64,000 nucleotides of DNA from Patagioenas fasciata (lineage: Eukaryota > Chordata > Aves > Columbiformes > Columbidae), in assembly GCF_037038585.1 (NCBI RefSeq), contig NC_092523.1:27781501-27845500 (forward strand), written 5' to 3'. Below, piece by piece: positions 15,501 to 29,400 of the stretch; positions within the stretch are counted from its first letter, which is position 1, and each line of letters starts with the position of its first letter. A program made the translations under genes and the position numbers. The notes under the pieces are model-generated. The model was not told the origin of the DNA. It ran no database searches and saw only the letters and a program-made list of their open reading frames with translations.

Positions 15501-16035
15501 ACTTTGATCACTTCAAAAAAATTCTGGGTTACATCATCTCTCTATAAGAACTTGATGACCCTGAAAAGGATTTAGTGGTCACAGTCTGGATTGATGGTCC
15601 CTGAAAATGTTTGCTGAATTCAGCATTTTCTCAGCTTCTACAGTTTTTACCACCAATTCTTCCAAGATTTCTCTGAAGAAATCTCACCCATCATGGACTA
15701 TTGTAAGAAGGGGACTATTTTTGCCTGGCTCCATATGCTCAGAAAGCACTTGAATATCTTAAATAGATTTTTTTTCTTTTTTTTACTGCCCCTATGCCGA
15801 TGTAATCTCCTAATGATTTTTGATGAAGCAGACATTCTGGCCATGCCTCAAGAGCAGTTTTAGCCAAAGCTATGGATCTTCAAGTATAGCTTGATCATTT
15901 TTTATTTATCACAACTCACTGAGAAGCAGAAAAGTTTTTCATCACTCTTCCCATTTCTACTTTACCGTCAGATTGAGTGGAAAGTAAAAGAAAGTGGGTA
16001 CTTTTCTTGTGGAAGGCATTACTTAATCTTTCCAG

Positions 16036-16165
16036 ATTTTGTTGTTGTTGGTTGGCTGGGTTGCGTTTGGGTTTTTTTCATGTTGTTGTTGTTGTTGTTT
16101 TTGGTTGGTTGGTTGGGTTTAGGGTTTTTTGTGTGGTTTTTTTCTTTAGGATTTTTTTTTTTTGT
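16036..16165. repeat. G/T-rich simple-sequence tract with (GTT)n and (GGTT)n
   Basis: GTT triplets, GGTTGGTTGG and long T runs alternate over about 130 bp. The tract produces a chance hydrophobic plus-strand frame rich in Val, Phe, Leu and Trp, which is not a gene. Confidence 0.85.
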
Positions 16166-17574
16166 GAACTATAGGCTCTACCAACATTACAGGTTATATA
16201 GGTAAATTATAGGTTACATCCTTTTCCCAAGCAGATTTCATTATTCAGCCAATTTTAACCTGATTTAGTCCTGGCACCAAATCCATGAAGACAGCCAAGC
16301 TTCTATGGAAAAGACTGGGAAAACCTTTAATGCCCAAGTATATATTGCATAGTTAAAAGCCTCTAACACTTAGAAAAGAGGACATAAAACTGGAGTCACT
16401 GCCAAGCACCTGAATGTTTCTTTATCTGAACAACTAAGTCATTGATTTCTAGGACTTTTTACAGTTTATGCCCCTATCAGTAGAATTTCTTACAGCCTTG
16501 ATCCAATGGCTTGTCTTCACATAACATTGTTTTGAAAGGTCAGGGGTTGAATATCCATTCTTTGGAAAATGCATACCCCAATACCATTTTTGATAGATGG
16601 CCAAGAAAAGATACGGATACCTTTTCTACACAGTCAACTAGAGGGTCTTTCACTCCCCCGTCCTTGCACTTCCTCAGGGCTTCAAGGAGTCTTCACTCCC
16701 CTCCTCTACTGCATCCACACACATTAAAGAGAGCATGGGAACCTACAAAAAACCCACCTGTCCTTGACTTTATCAATACTTTGATCTGGAGCTCAGAAAC
16801 CTGAACTATGTGTTCAGGGAAGAGTTTTCCATCAGTGGGAACACCAGGATACTGTAGGCTTTGATTGCACCTCTAGTGATGTGCTTATGGTTAAAGAGCC
16901 TCGATTTTGGATCTACTGATTGCAAGTTCTGCTCTGGGAGCAATAAGATAGACGCTTATGCTCTTTCTGGCCCTTCTTCCAGTCCAGCTTCTCTCTCTCT
17001 CTGCTGTAGCTCTAGTAGTTTTCTTTCCAGCTTTTTATTTCAGTATTTGACCACAAAGTTGTTACCTCCAGTTTTAAAAGGATCCCATTGCACTCACTGT
17101 AGAACACATTACCAGATGCATTTCCTTTTCTCAAGAACTTACAGTCTAGACACATAAGACTAACTAGGGAGCGAACACAAGGAAGTACTATTATTTCTGA
17201 TTTGCTGGGAACAGAGATGCAAAAACCTTAAGCGGCAATCCAACACCATAACACCATGTGCAACATTTGCAGCAAAACAGGAGCTTAATTCCAGTCTGCT
17301 GCGTCCCAGGTCAGTTCTCTGATCACCACCTCAGCTATCCTTTCAAAGCACAATATAAGCGTTGTGTAAAACTGAACCTTCAGCTGGCCCAGCTTTGCTT
17401 CACTTCCATGGCCAGAACTCCTACGAAACTGCAGGAACTGATGCCGACTTGCATTTAGCTGGGTATTTTTTCCTCTGACATATGGTATTTACAAGTCTGT
17501 TCTACAGTACCATGGTTATTTTAACACATATGCCCTTGATTGCTTGGAATAAGGCTAGAAAATCCTTTGAGTAC

Positions 17575-17606
17575 CAAATATATATATATACATACACATA
17601 TATTTT
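17575..17606. repeat. Short AT/AC dinucleotide-type tract
   Basis: The tract reads TATATATATACATACACATATA with imperfect units, about 30 bp, in intergenic DNA. Confidence 0.8.
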
Positions 17607-20043
17607 TCTATTACCGATTGCAATAGGATTTATGTGGATTCTTCTAGTGATTGACACACGGATATTTAAGGAGGTAAACTGTGAGCTTCGTATTTAAGGG
17701 GACCTCTACAAACTGCAATAGAAATATGTTTGTAAAGCACTTACCACAGAAACTGCCAATTTGGGGCAAAAAGTGTTCTCAGCAAGAAAGAATCAGAGAA
17801 TTCCTGTACCTCCACCTCTCATTTCTCATCTAACCCTTCTGCTTCCCCAGCACACACACACTCATAATCAGGCACATCACTGGCCCATGTCGCATCTGCA
17901 TCAGGAGCTTAGAGATGCAGGGGCCACTGGGGCAGGTTGCAGGCACCTTCTCAGTGGTAGAGTGGGGAATAAAGCAGATCTACCCATTTCTGTCTCTAAA
18001 ATGAGCATCCCCAGGAAATATCCTAAGAAAGTCTCTTCATGCAGGGTGAACAGGGACTTTTCTAAAAGCAGTACAAGGCTGTGTGTTGAAGGCAGCCAGG
18101 GTTGTGGGGAGGGATCTGGGAAGCCAGTGCCCTATACCCCACCTTCCTCTGTCAGGGCTGCCAAGTTTCATTCAAAATGAGTCAAAATTTTTGGTTGCCC
18201 CAAACAACATTAGCAAACCTTCTGCAGCTTTCAGGGGCAGCAGGCAGAGCAGAGAGAGGGGCAAGGGCCTGAGGCACGGGGCAGACTCACAAGGCTGCCA
18301 TGGCTCAGAAGGAGAGGGGAGGAAGGCTGGGTGTTCACAACTGCAGTCTCCTTCAGGCTTCTGTTTTTGGCCAGAGCCTCTCGCTCTGACACCTGATTTT
18401 AAGGCAGCTGCATCCTGCTGCTGGCCCCTGCTCCCAGAGAGAATGAGAGCAGAAGCACCAATAAACTGCCTCCCTGGAGGGCTTCATGTTCCCAGTCATT
18501 ACATGTCTATTAATCCCAGAAGTATATGAGTCATTGGCAGATGCCAGGGGAATGAGTTAAAGAATGCTACGGGAGCCATAGGTCTGGCTCCTGACTCACA
18601 CTGAAGCTATTGGCATCAGCTCTCATTATTTTCTCCCTGCCTTCATGGTGCTTGGCTTGCCCAGGTCTCCCAAAGGCAGTAGGAACCTTATTTTTCATTA
18701 AAAGAGAGAATAGAAGAGTTGTAAAGTCTCTGGATTGTACAAGCGGGGAGAAAAACCTGAAAAATTGACCTAGGTGTTTTGCAAGGTACTACATAAAGAA
18801 CCCAAAATCCTGCAGGCAGATAAGTAAACTGAGACTTTGGAATCTCGTGACCCCTGTGGGACTGACTTCTGCTTCCCAAGTCTGGGGTTAGCAATACTGA
18901 TGAGGCTTTGTTTATGCTGCTCTTCCCTTGTGTTGTCCTGCTGGGGGGTTGGCAGGCTGTGGTCAGCATCACCTCTGCATTGAAAACAGTGTTTGGTTAA
19001 GAAGAAACACTTTGTTTTGGTTCACTTCCCACCACTGCTCTCTTTGCTGATGTCAAGCACACACATTAACAGAGACACCTTCCATTCTACCTTAGAAGAG
19101 ATATATCCTTCATGTCGTGTAATTTTAATATTATGGCTCCAGAAGGAATAAGGCATACAGTCACCTAAAGGTGTTTTGCATCTAACTTCCTACAAGGGAT
19201 AGCTTGTATAGTTGTATACTAACTATAGTCAAAACTCTGTACTAAATAATAATATCAGCATTCATGTGTTAGATAGACAGTATTTTCTTTTAAATGTTTT
19301 AGTATAAAACCTAACAGAACAATTTTTCATGCAAATAGAGCTACCAAGCAGACTTTCACAGTGGCCCAGGGGTCTGTAAACAGCTGAGCAAACTGGCATT
19401 AAGAGCTACACTTGTAAACTCTGCTTGCAAAGGCAAAATTTGCTATTGTGGTAATACACTTCATCTACAGAAGATGCACAACCAATCTGCTCTTCAATAC
19501 CATCTGGTGGTTGTTGCATGGAGTGGCATTACTCACGTCTCAAAAAGTTACTGAGGGGAATTGTCATGTCATCACCAGAAAGCAAAGGGTGCTGTAGCAG
19601 CAGTGGGCAGCGCAAGGGGGCTGGTTTTATTGGCATTGATGCAGAGGCATCAGGCCCAGAAAACACTGACAAAATGAGCGGGTGGAAAAGAGAAAATTAC
19701 AAAGCATCATCAGCATTTCATCAAGTAATTTAAGGCGTACCTGAATATTGTTTGCAAGGAGCTGAGAACTGCTTGGAAAGCACAGTGCACTGCTCCCTCC
19801 CACTGACAGCAATGGTCAGATAAGGTATCTTGTTAACCACTTTAAGTAACTAGTTCCCAGTTCTCCTTCACTACTTACCCAGAGAGATATCTTACACGTG
19901 GTATCCTAACAGGGGCCCTATGTCCTCAGTGGTGAGCAAGAGGAAGATAATCCCATTGTACAGCTATACGAGGAGCTAGCTCTCCTCTCACACAGTGCAT
20001 GCTCTCCGCTGTACAGTCTCTTCCCCTTCCCACCCAACACATT

Positions 20044-20145
20044 GTGATTCAGCTTGGAAGGGACTTTTGGAAGGCATTGGTCCAATCTCCTGCTCAAAGC
20101 ACAGCCAACCTCAAAGTTAGATCAAGTAGCTCAGGGCCTCTGAGG
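20044..20145 (-). mobile_element. CR1 LINE 3'-end fragment, antisense
   Basis: The plus strand reads GATTCAGCTTGGAAGGGAC, then a TGGTCCAATCTCCTGCTCAA stretch, then CAGCCAACCTCAAAGTTAGA and TCAAGTAGCTCAGGGCC. This is the reverse complement of the familiar 3' untranslated end of avian CR1 elements, in the expected order and spacing. Only about 100 bp remains, in line with the usual 5' truncation of CR1. Divergence is visible but modest. Confidence 0.85.
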
Positions 20146-20569
20146 AGATTCTCACGCTTTTCAGTCTTCTTGGAGTATTTATTATCCTTGGAGTATCTCT
20201 TACGAAGGAATACCGAGTAAAAGAATTATAACTGATGAAGTACAGTATCCTTTTGCATTTACCTAAGCATATAGATCAATAGATAATTAATATACAGCAA
20301 CAAGTCCACACTAAGTATGTTGCAACAGTAGAAATATAACCTCTTGGCCACAGTCAGAGAGGGTGCAAGTCTGAATACACCATGGGGTTGATTCAGTGCA
20401 GCTGCAACATCCCTTGTATTATGAACTAGATTGAATTTTTCAAGAATAGCATGAAATTAAATAAATTCATTATTGTAATTATTAAATTCACAAAGCATAA
20501 TACACTTAAAAATGGAAGTAGTTTTATGGCTCAGTCGCTTTTTACCTTTAAAGACTATACACTCTTCAG

Positions 20570-20895
20570 TTCCTTTCCTGGCTCTGCCACTGATTTCTTT
20601 GATCTTGGATAAGTCATTTAGGCCAAATCTTCTCAACCAGTGTAGCTAATACTAAGTGCATGAATGTATATGAAGGCTTTTATAAAGAAGAGTGACCCAG
20701 ATCTTGTGGAGTCCAAATACCCAAGTCTGCATTTAAATTTTTTATCCTCAGACCTCTGTGTCTGAATTTCCTGTTCTGTAAAGTTTAGAGAAGACTTATA
20801 TATATTGCACGGATATTTGAAGGTATTAATTAGTTAAAATGCACACAATGGCTTAAAATGTTAAGTATGTAATACTAAGTATTGTTATGAAATAT
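20570..20895 (+). mobile_element. MIR-like (CORE-SINE) relic, interrupted
   Basis: CCTGGCTCTGCCACTGATTT and GATCTTGGATAAGTCATTTA resemble the MIR core (Tyr/Cys-type SINE). After a gap of about 110 bp the tail resumes with CCTCAGACCTCTGTGTCTGA, ATTTCCTGTTCTGTAAAG and a TACTAAGTATTGTTATGA end. The order and orientation match a MIR-type SINE. The middle segment is not recognisable as MIR and may be an insertion or an unrelated repeat. This is an ancient amniote SINE identified from memory of the consensus, without alignment. Confidence 0.6.
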
Positions 20896-23800
20896 GTCAG
20901 TATTTAACCAATATTTATGTTCCTTATTAGTTTAGACATTTTGTTGACTTTGTGTCTCATTTTGGGCATTTAATATGTAATCAGCTTTTAAATATTTTTC
21001 TGCTGGACAAAGGCATCAGAGATTAACACTACTTGAGAAATACATACTCTTTAGCCAACATGCTGTCTACATGAATGGGCCTCCACGGCCACCTCTCTGA
21101 CCTCTTAGCCCATTTAGACATAAGAAATGAAGGACTTCCATTGCTGATGGGGAAAATGGGTAGGTAGAAAGCCTAGGGGACAAAAGGGAAGCTGAGTATC
21201 TTACAAACACACAATTCCAGGAGGCAGACTTCACAAGATGAATGTTTTTAACAGGGTGGATGAGGTCTGCACTCACAAGTGCTCTTTCTTATCTCATGGA
21301 AAACAATCTGTGTCTTCCCTGTCTTATTACTCCAGAGCAATATATGCTGTTTCTCTGCTCTACGGTTCAGCTCACAGTGCAAAAAGATGAAGTACAATCT
21401 ACCCTGACTTAGGTATGATTTAGACACCAGGATCATTTAAGTCCTGTTCCAAAACTGACTGAAGTAAACTAAAAACCTGCCACTCACCCTGGGGATTCTG
21501 GATCAGAACCAGAAAGCATTTTTCACCGTGAGTTCCTGATTTACTATGGTGTTGGGGTTTTCTCTATATTTATACTACTTTGTTTTATTATAGCTTCATT
21601 GTTGTTTTTATCATATTATACAAATGTTCTAATTCCTCAGTTCCCCACCTGACAGACAGGTGATATTTTTCCCTCATCAGAGGGCACCAGAGAGGAATTG
21701 GACTTGGCTGCTACTCCTGTGGCTGGCCCCTCAGACTGGTCTAACACAGAGACAATACTGAAACACATTTTGCAAATTTTCTGAAACGAAAACCTTTGTA
21801 AGATCCAGAAGCTGAAGTAAAATTTCAGTCTTAATGTGCTAGGTGAAGGAAGAGACACTTAAGGAGACACTTGGCAAGACAAAGGAAGACATAACACAGA
21901 GGTTAGGAATATGAGAAGTTGACTCATGAGAAGGATCCAAAAATCATCCCTTACAATAGGAAGAGATAACAAGGAAATGCTTCCAAATTATATATATTAA
22001 AAAAGCATATTCTTGATATTTCTTCTTTTGATCTCTTCTGGCCATGAAATGAAGTCTTCTTTCAAGCTCTTTCACTTTTGCCCAGAGATGGTATTAGAAA
22101 ATATCTGAACCTATTATTGTTGACACTACAGAAATGCTTGCTGCTGCTCAGGGGAACAAGGGGATGCTTCCCCACTACTTATCTGAGCCTTTAGTGCTTC
22201 TCGAGCATTCAAATTCTGCTGATTGTCCTAAAATAGGACTCAGGATGGCTTTGCCATATGAGATGGGTTTGAAGGCAGCCCCACAACCAGTTCAGTCTTT
22301 TCTAAAATGCATGAACAGTGAATAAACCAATACCCCCTCTTGTCCAGCCATTCCTCCTGCAGGCCTCTTCCAGGAGCACTTATCCCCACCAGAGCCTCTC
22401 TGCCCCTGTGCCCATCACTGCAGTGGGAACAGATACCAACAGGGGCCAGAAAACTAGTAGCATCTCAGTTTTGCAATCTGGCTGAGGAACCTCTATCTCA
22501 CACCAGTTCTTTTTCTTTGTGTTCAATTTCTTTCTTCCAATTCTTATCTTTGCACTTATTTTAGCCTTTATTTTAGAGTTCTTTTTCAACTAGCTAAAAA
22601 CAGCACAAATGACAGGGCGTAATCTATTTCTCAGTTTATGGACCGTTTCCAGTGACTGCTGCCAGCCCACACGACATAGATAAATCATGGATTTTAGACC
22701 TGCACCCCTGCATCAGTTACAGAGATAAGTAAAATTACTTGTTGTCTTACACCTCCCTGTTGACAAAGTGACTCCCAGCTGAAGAGATTCACATGTGCTT
22801 TTTACTTCAGCAAGCAAGAAGCATCTATCTCGCTCATCAAATGTGCTCCTGAGACAAGAAGGGAGTGTGCACGCAGCTGTTGTGTAGGACTATTGCATTT
22901 GTTAAAATCATGCCCACTTTGTTTTCTCCCAGCGTAGGTATGACTATACATGGCAATACATATCTAATGCTGTCATTTTCATGGCTGTAAATCTACTCAA
23001 CAGAATTCCAGAGGAATTTACCATTAGCAAGGAAATTAGCCTGTCAGTTTTCGGTCTGGCAGCTTTTATTGTTATATTTTGCTGTTCTTCTAATACTCAC
23101 TTTAAAATGCGAGAGGTGGAATATTTTGTAAACATATTATTGAAATATAATGCAAATTTTCCTTCTTGTCAGCTTTGTCCTTGGAGGCAGCAAACAAGCT
23201 TGATAATAAATGGAAATGCAAAATGCCTGCTTTTCATGAGTCAGATGCAACGGCAAGAGGATAAAGAACAGTTTATATTTGCAGTGACCATTCCTGGATT
23301 TGTTCTAGCTTTTACTCTTTATGGTCTTACCTCTTAAAAGGTACTATACAATCTCAACCAAAATGTCTGTTTCTTTTCTTACTGAACTTGGCTGTTTGAG
23401 GAGTATGTGATTTGGAGGCTGGATCTCCAATGCACTAAGGATACTTCCAGGTAGATCTAATTTTAAAACTGAAGTGCCAACCAATGGAAAAAGTCCATGT
23501 TCAGCACCAGTTTTCATGCCAAAACAGGAGTATCTTTCAATTCTAAATGTATTGAGAGTAAATAATGCAGGAATCTATCTTTTTACACAGAAAACTTAAT
23601 TTTGATTGTTTTCTTTCTTCTTCCTGACTAAGGAATGTTTTGATCGACATGCTTATGTGAAAATATCCCCAGAAAAGTTACTTGTGTGACTGAATTCAGC
23701 CATTCTGTCTCTTTATTGCTAGAAGCAAGCAACCTAAGCCTTTATTTATGTGACTCACAGATTCACAAGTGTATGTAGCAAGCGCATCATGTTACTGAAA

Positions 23801-26800
23801 TGGGACAAAGAGACACATTGCATTCTAGTGGCTCAGTGTGGTAAAATACTTTCAGAATATGAGATTAATCATATATCTCTACTCACGACTGGAAAAGGAC
23901 TTATTTAATCTGACAATTTAAATAGAGTTTTGCAGTGAGCTGCTTCAGAAAACAATTAAAAAGCAAAGCTGGAGAAAATTAACTCAATTTATCAGAAAAA
24001 TAATTTCTGGGCCATTCCAGTAACCACAAAACCCATACAAATAAACACAGGATCAGGCCTAAAAAGCATAGCAGCAGAGGTATCAATCCTACAAATATAT
24101 ACACAACTTTCCATGGTATGCATCAGCCTGTTAAAATCAAGGGAACTGCTTGCAATAGAAATGTATGCGTGCACTCAGTTTCTGCAGAATAGTACACCAG
24201 GTAGTAACTCCTTCTTTCCTGATTCTGACATCCCCCCAGCACTGACAAACCTTGGCTATTAGGAACTGTATAAAAGGAAGTACCTGAAATACCTTTTAAC
24301 AGGAATCATAACAATATCACACTTTTATGTCTCTGTTCTTTAAATACCTCCTTAAAACCAGCCTCTGCAGCACTGTCTACACAGCCTTTTTTTAAGCAAC
24401 ACCTAAGACTACTGGCTCCTTGTAGAGCCACTGAGGCCACTAAACCATACAAATGCATACAAACTCCTGCCTTCATTTTCTTCATGTCTGTCTCAACACT
24501 TGTTGAATGTCTTCCTAACTTACCCTGGCTGGTCTGTTCTCCAAAGCTTGATTGTTTTTTTTCATCTCCTCTATAGTATCTGGCACAAAGACCTTATTCT
24601 TTAGCCTCTACTACTTCTCTTGAGCTAAAATGAGAGGGAGGAGGAGCTTGTGAGTCTCCTGCACCTGGTTTGAAGGACTCAAAAGGTCAGCAGAGTTGCT
24701 TCCCACAGGTAGCGAGGAGGAGGGCAAGGGATATGTACTGTGAGGGGAGCAGGGTTGGTCATTATGCACGCAGCACGGGACTCATGCGCCTCAAGAGGAA
24801 GCAAATTTTCTAATGTTAAGAAAGAGTGTTGGATGAGTGGTGCAGACACAAGGCTGAGACATCTTAAAAGGGATTTCAAATGAGTGTTACAGGTGTTTAT
24901 CTGACATGACTAGAGACTCACAAAATTATTCTGGCTGTAGATATTATAGGACAAAAAGAATCCTATAGTTCTTATTACATATTATGTTCTCACTTTGATT
25001 ATTAAAGGTGAATAACTTAAATTCATAGTTTCCATATTTACTACTATTCCTTTAAAAGCACCGTACTAAGTGTTTTACAGGCTCTTAAAATAAAGTAGAA
25101 CCTGCACTAGGAAGATTTTAATTGACCTTTACAGCATATTAAAAAGAGATAAAAATTGGACACAAAGAAGGCATGACCTTTGAACTGTACCTTTTTTATT
25201 TCCTGAGGGAAGGGCAAAGGTGTGGAGGCTTTACTGAGCGACCTGAAGGGAAACAGTTGGGAGGGTGAGGTGTCCTCCTCGGTGCAGGGCAGCATCACCC
25301 CGTCTACAGATCCCAGGACCAAGCAGAGGTTCATTGTGTCACTCTGCAGCTTTTCTCCATCACTTGTGCAGCTTTCCCGCTGCACTGAAATCCTCAAAGC
25401 ACAATAAAAGTATCTTCGGCTTGCTGTTTTCTGCCATCCAAGAAGACTACTCACAAGCTGCATTTGACTCAAGGGATTACTGTAGGTATAAAATGACAAT
25501 GGCATTATAGGTAAGAAGCTGAAATATGTGACCTATTTTGTTACCTGCCTCCTTTCTCTAAGTATAAATATTAGCAGGGTTTGCTTTTCACTGCAAAGGT
25601 AGTCATTTCACAGTTCCTAGGTTTAATTTACTAGTTTTTGAAACCCAAACATTTAGCTTATTTTTTACAAATTTGAAAAATTTACTTAGAATTTTGATTA
25701 TGTCTTATCAGTAGAGTTACTACAAAATGTTACCTGCTCAGTGCCAAGTAAGAAAAAACTAATGCCCAACCTAATTCATGTTTTTCTTTTAGCTGTCATG
25801 TTTGCAGTATGAAAAGCCACACAGCCAAGCAACCAGTGGGGCAGAAATGTTTGGCAATGCATAATCCAAAGATCCTGAGCTTGGTTTCCCATTGTTTTCT
25901 GGGCACACTGTTACACTGTAATGAAATTTTGCTAATTAATAATGCTGCTTTCACACTTAACACCAGTCCTGCTTCTGGCCTGTGACTGGAGTATTCGCAC
26001 AATAGATCTCTCCACTGACTGGAAAACTGCAAGTCCAGTTGGACACTGAGATGACGACTACCCTGGTTCTGCAAGTCCTCATTCCAGCTTACTCAAGCCA
26101 GTCAGTATTATGAGTATTAGCATTTTCAGTCGTCACCTCCACATACAAAGTGCACAGTGTGAAGCACACAGCTATAATTTGAATCAAGTTTATTTACCAC
26201 AGAAGAAGTTGCAGTTTGAACCACATGTATAAATCAGACCACCAGATGTTTTGTCACCTGTAAAAGCTTTTAGAAAATGTCTGTGGACAATAGTGATAAT
26301 ATCTGGGCTTTGCATGTTAACTTCTTTGTCATGGTCACTCAATTTGGATGTCACCTGTTCTTTGTAAAAGCGGTTTTTATAGAGCTGCTGAAAGCAAGAA
26401 TTATGTTGCAAGGAATATTTCTACCAAAATTATGACAAGATTCTTCCAAACTGGTGGCCTGGAAAAGCATGCTATACTTTCCTAGAAGAAGATCTGCTGC
26501 AAAGAAAGCAGAACTGCAAGTTCTTAAATTTCAGATAAAACTATTGAGCATTTCACTTGCTAATGTGGGAGCGTGGAAGTCCTGCTTTTAATAACTTATC
26601 TTTTTCAGTCCTGGAAGCAATGGAATACAGGTCCCAGACATGTTCCCATCATCCACCCTACAGGGCAAAAAGAATCCTTCTCACCACCCATGCTATGGCA
26701 CTGTAATGCCATGGGGTTCCTCCTTTGTGTGGTTATTAAAAGTACCATATCAACCTTTGTTCCTAAGCCTCAACTACTGAGGGATCTTTTCAGTATTGTC

Positions 26801-29309
26801 TCCCCACAGTGGGATATTTGCAGTTTCAAGATCCCAATTTAGAGTCCAGATGTCCCCACTGATGAAGCTGAACAAAATGGAGTTGAATTTCCACAGCATG
26901 CCACCTTTGGGAAACAGTTAGTGGCTCAGTATTCTCATTTTTGGGATACTCAGTGGAGGAAACTTGCACTGGTCTGCAGAAGCCAGGACAGCTCAGCTGG
27001 AAGAGCTCTTGAGGAACTGTATTGACAAGGAGAACATCCTCACCATCCCTGGAAGTACAGTTGTTGGGCTGAGAAGACCTGCAGGGCGGGCTCTTAGATC
27101 ATTCCTTTTCCAACCGCATGATAAGCTCCAGAAATGCACCTATATAATTCCAACCACTAACAGGTATTCAGTCTGGGGACTGAACTACAGCTGGTCCCAG
27201 CCAAAGCTGCCCTGAAATGTACAGAGAATGAAGAATTCATATAGAATAAACTGCCATACTTATGCCTTAAAATGGATTTTAGCAAGCCATAGAGAGCAGC
27301 AGTCTCCCTTTCATACAGGCATATCTGACTTTCACAAGGCTTATGACAAAGCTAAAATGACCTATAGCATATAATGCTGCACATGATCAAGAAGTGAAAG
27401 GGACTCCATAGTCTCATGAAAAGTCCTAATTCAGTGCTTCAGAGGAACCAGGTAACTTTGTTACAGCTATGTTTGATATTAATCTGAACAAAAATATACA
27501 TTTTGATACACTTACATAGGCATGATTTTTTTTTTAAGTGCTAGACCCAAGTCACATCAATTATAATTGAAGACTACTGAAATGTACTGATCATGAATAG
27601 TAAATCTTAAAAATTCTTGGCAAACCACCACAATTTTAAATATCATTGAGTTGAGCTGGGAGATCACATTTTTGAGCAATTAAGGACTAAAACAGGAGCA
27701 AAAGAAAGATATGTTCAGTGTAAAAGTCCTTAAAGCCAATCGAAAATATTTATTATACAAACCATTAATGAAATAGTTATTTTCATAAACTCATACTGTC
27801 ATGGTTACAGGAAGAAGCTGTGAGGGTAAAAGACTCCTGTGGTAATCTCGTAGGAACTGTGTTGTGCTCTTTCTTCCAGAGTGACAAATTTGCATAGAAA
27901 TATGCATTGTTGAAACCTTCAAAACTATCACTAGAACTTGTGTCCCTGCGTACACATATGCAGGCACGTCGCAAGAAGAGCCAGAGGCCACGAATGCATT
28001 GCAAAGAGCAAGTTTTATTTTAGCTACCTCTATACTGGGGGATCTCTGAAGCCACACCTGAGCTCCCAGGCAGAGGTGACACAAGCGGGGATGCAGGCGC
28101 TGGTAAGTTCAGCCCTGCTGGAAGATCACCGAGCCTGCTGATTTTGCCTGTTTTTCAAGGCTTCAGGCAGGTGCATCCTCCCGCTCTTTCTCACAACAAA
28201 GCACGAATCTCAGACATAGTGATAAGATGCCTAGAGTTTCTCACAGGCCTATGTTATCTAACACAGAGGTTCTACTCATCAAGCACACAAGGTCAGTAAA
28301 GCAATTAGTGTGATGTATGTGCTTTTTCTACAGACAGGTGCAAGTCACTTGAGGTCACTTGAGCATATTTACATTTAACTAACCTCCTCGTCAAATCTTC
28401 CACTATATCCCCATACAGTCCCAAACTATCTGTTTCAACGTTCCTGCATTTTTCAAATACTGTGGATTATTTCAACCACAAAAGCATCACCAAGAGTCTG
28501 CCATTTCTCAGAAATAAATCTGCATGACACTGTAGGAGCCTCAAAACCATCAAATACATATCCCAAGGTCACTGCACACAGGATTGTGTAGAGCACAGAT
28601 GAAGTGGGTTGAATTTAAAAGGGATAAATGTTATCTCTGCTGAGCTACTGTGCAGGGAAACAGAGCGGCACTGGCAAAGTCATAAACTGTGCACAGGGCT
28701 GCAACTAGTCAGTCTGTAATATTGCTCATAAGAGGTGAGGCTATGTTAGAGCATCAATTCATAGAGTCTTTAAAAAAATATCCTTCTAAATGAAAGATCA
28801 GTTACTTTGGTTAAAAAATAGCAACAAAAAAATCTGTTGTGATCTCCTGCATATGCCACAGTGGGTACTTCTGCAGGACAGCTCCAGCCCCAAACTTGCT
28901 CAAGGATGGATGGACGGATGGATGCTCTCAAGCCTTCAGGGCTGGACAAAGTACTATTTGCACCAAAACGTACCATTTCTTTCGAATCTGCCAATTGCAT
29001 TTTACTTTGCTATTAACATTAGAGCCGAACAGTGTGAATATTCACTGAGAAGCGCCCTCAACGATTATTTACTTTTTCTTGACGAGAAGTTCGCGGCTCA
29101 CGGCAGCCTGGGGGCTCTTGGTCCCCACCTGCCGCTCCAGCCGCTTCGCCGCGCCGCTCGCTCCGGCACCGCCGCCCCGCCGCCCTCCACTCCCCCGCGG
29201 CGGGGCGGGGCGGACCCGATTCGGTTGGACCGGGGCAGGTCGGGGAGGACACGCCGCTCACGGTCCGTGGCAGACCAAAGTGCTCCCCGGGGGCCGCGGC
29301 GCCCCGCTC

Positions 29310-29321
29310 AGCGCATGCGTC
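29310..29321. promoter_or_regulatory. GABRB1: NRF-1-like palindromic site upstream of GABRB1
   Basis: AGCGCATGCGTC at this position matches the NRF-1 core GCGCATGCG, with one base off the full palindrome. It lies about 80 bp upstream of the GABRB1 start codon inside the CpG island. NRF-1 control of the mammalian GABRB1 promoter has been reported, which makes the match meaningful. Occupancy is inferred. Confidence 0.6.
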
Positions 29322-29400
29322 GCGCTGTGGGGAATTGTTGCTCCGCTCCGCACCAACTTGCAGTCCGCGGATCTTTCCCCGCGAGGCGGCGGCGGCCGGG

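Larger units (their letters stand above)
12900..29000. other. Intergenic region between GABRA4 and GABRB1 5' ends
   Basis: About 16 kb separates the two divergent promoters. I see no convincing gene: open frames stay below 150 codons, lack recognisable domains and overlap on both strands. It holds a G/T-rich simple tract (16036-16165), a small AT/AC tract (17575-17606), a CR1 fragment (20044-20145), a split MIR-like SINE (20570-20895) and a candidate conserved-element stretch (22930-23340). The 5' untranslated exons of either gene could extend into its edges but cannot be placed. Confidence 0.75.

Noticed and set aside
15891-16205. 104-codon hydrophobic frame that looks like a membrane protein
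   Set aside because: It is encoded by a G/T-rich simple tract. The hydrophobicity is a by-product of T-rich codons.
26964-27215. Possible CR1 fragment (ACCATCCCTGGAAGTACA ... TTCCTTTTCCAACCGCATGA)
   Set aside because: Short words resemble a CR1 3' end, but the spacing and intervening sequence do not fit well enough to call it.
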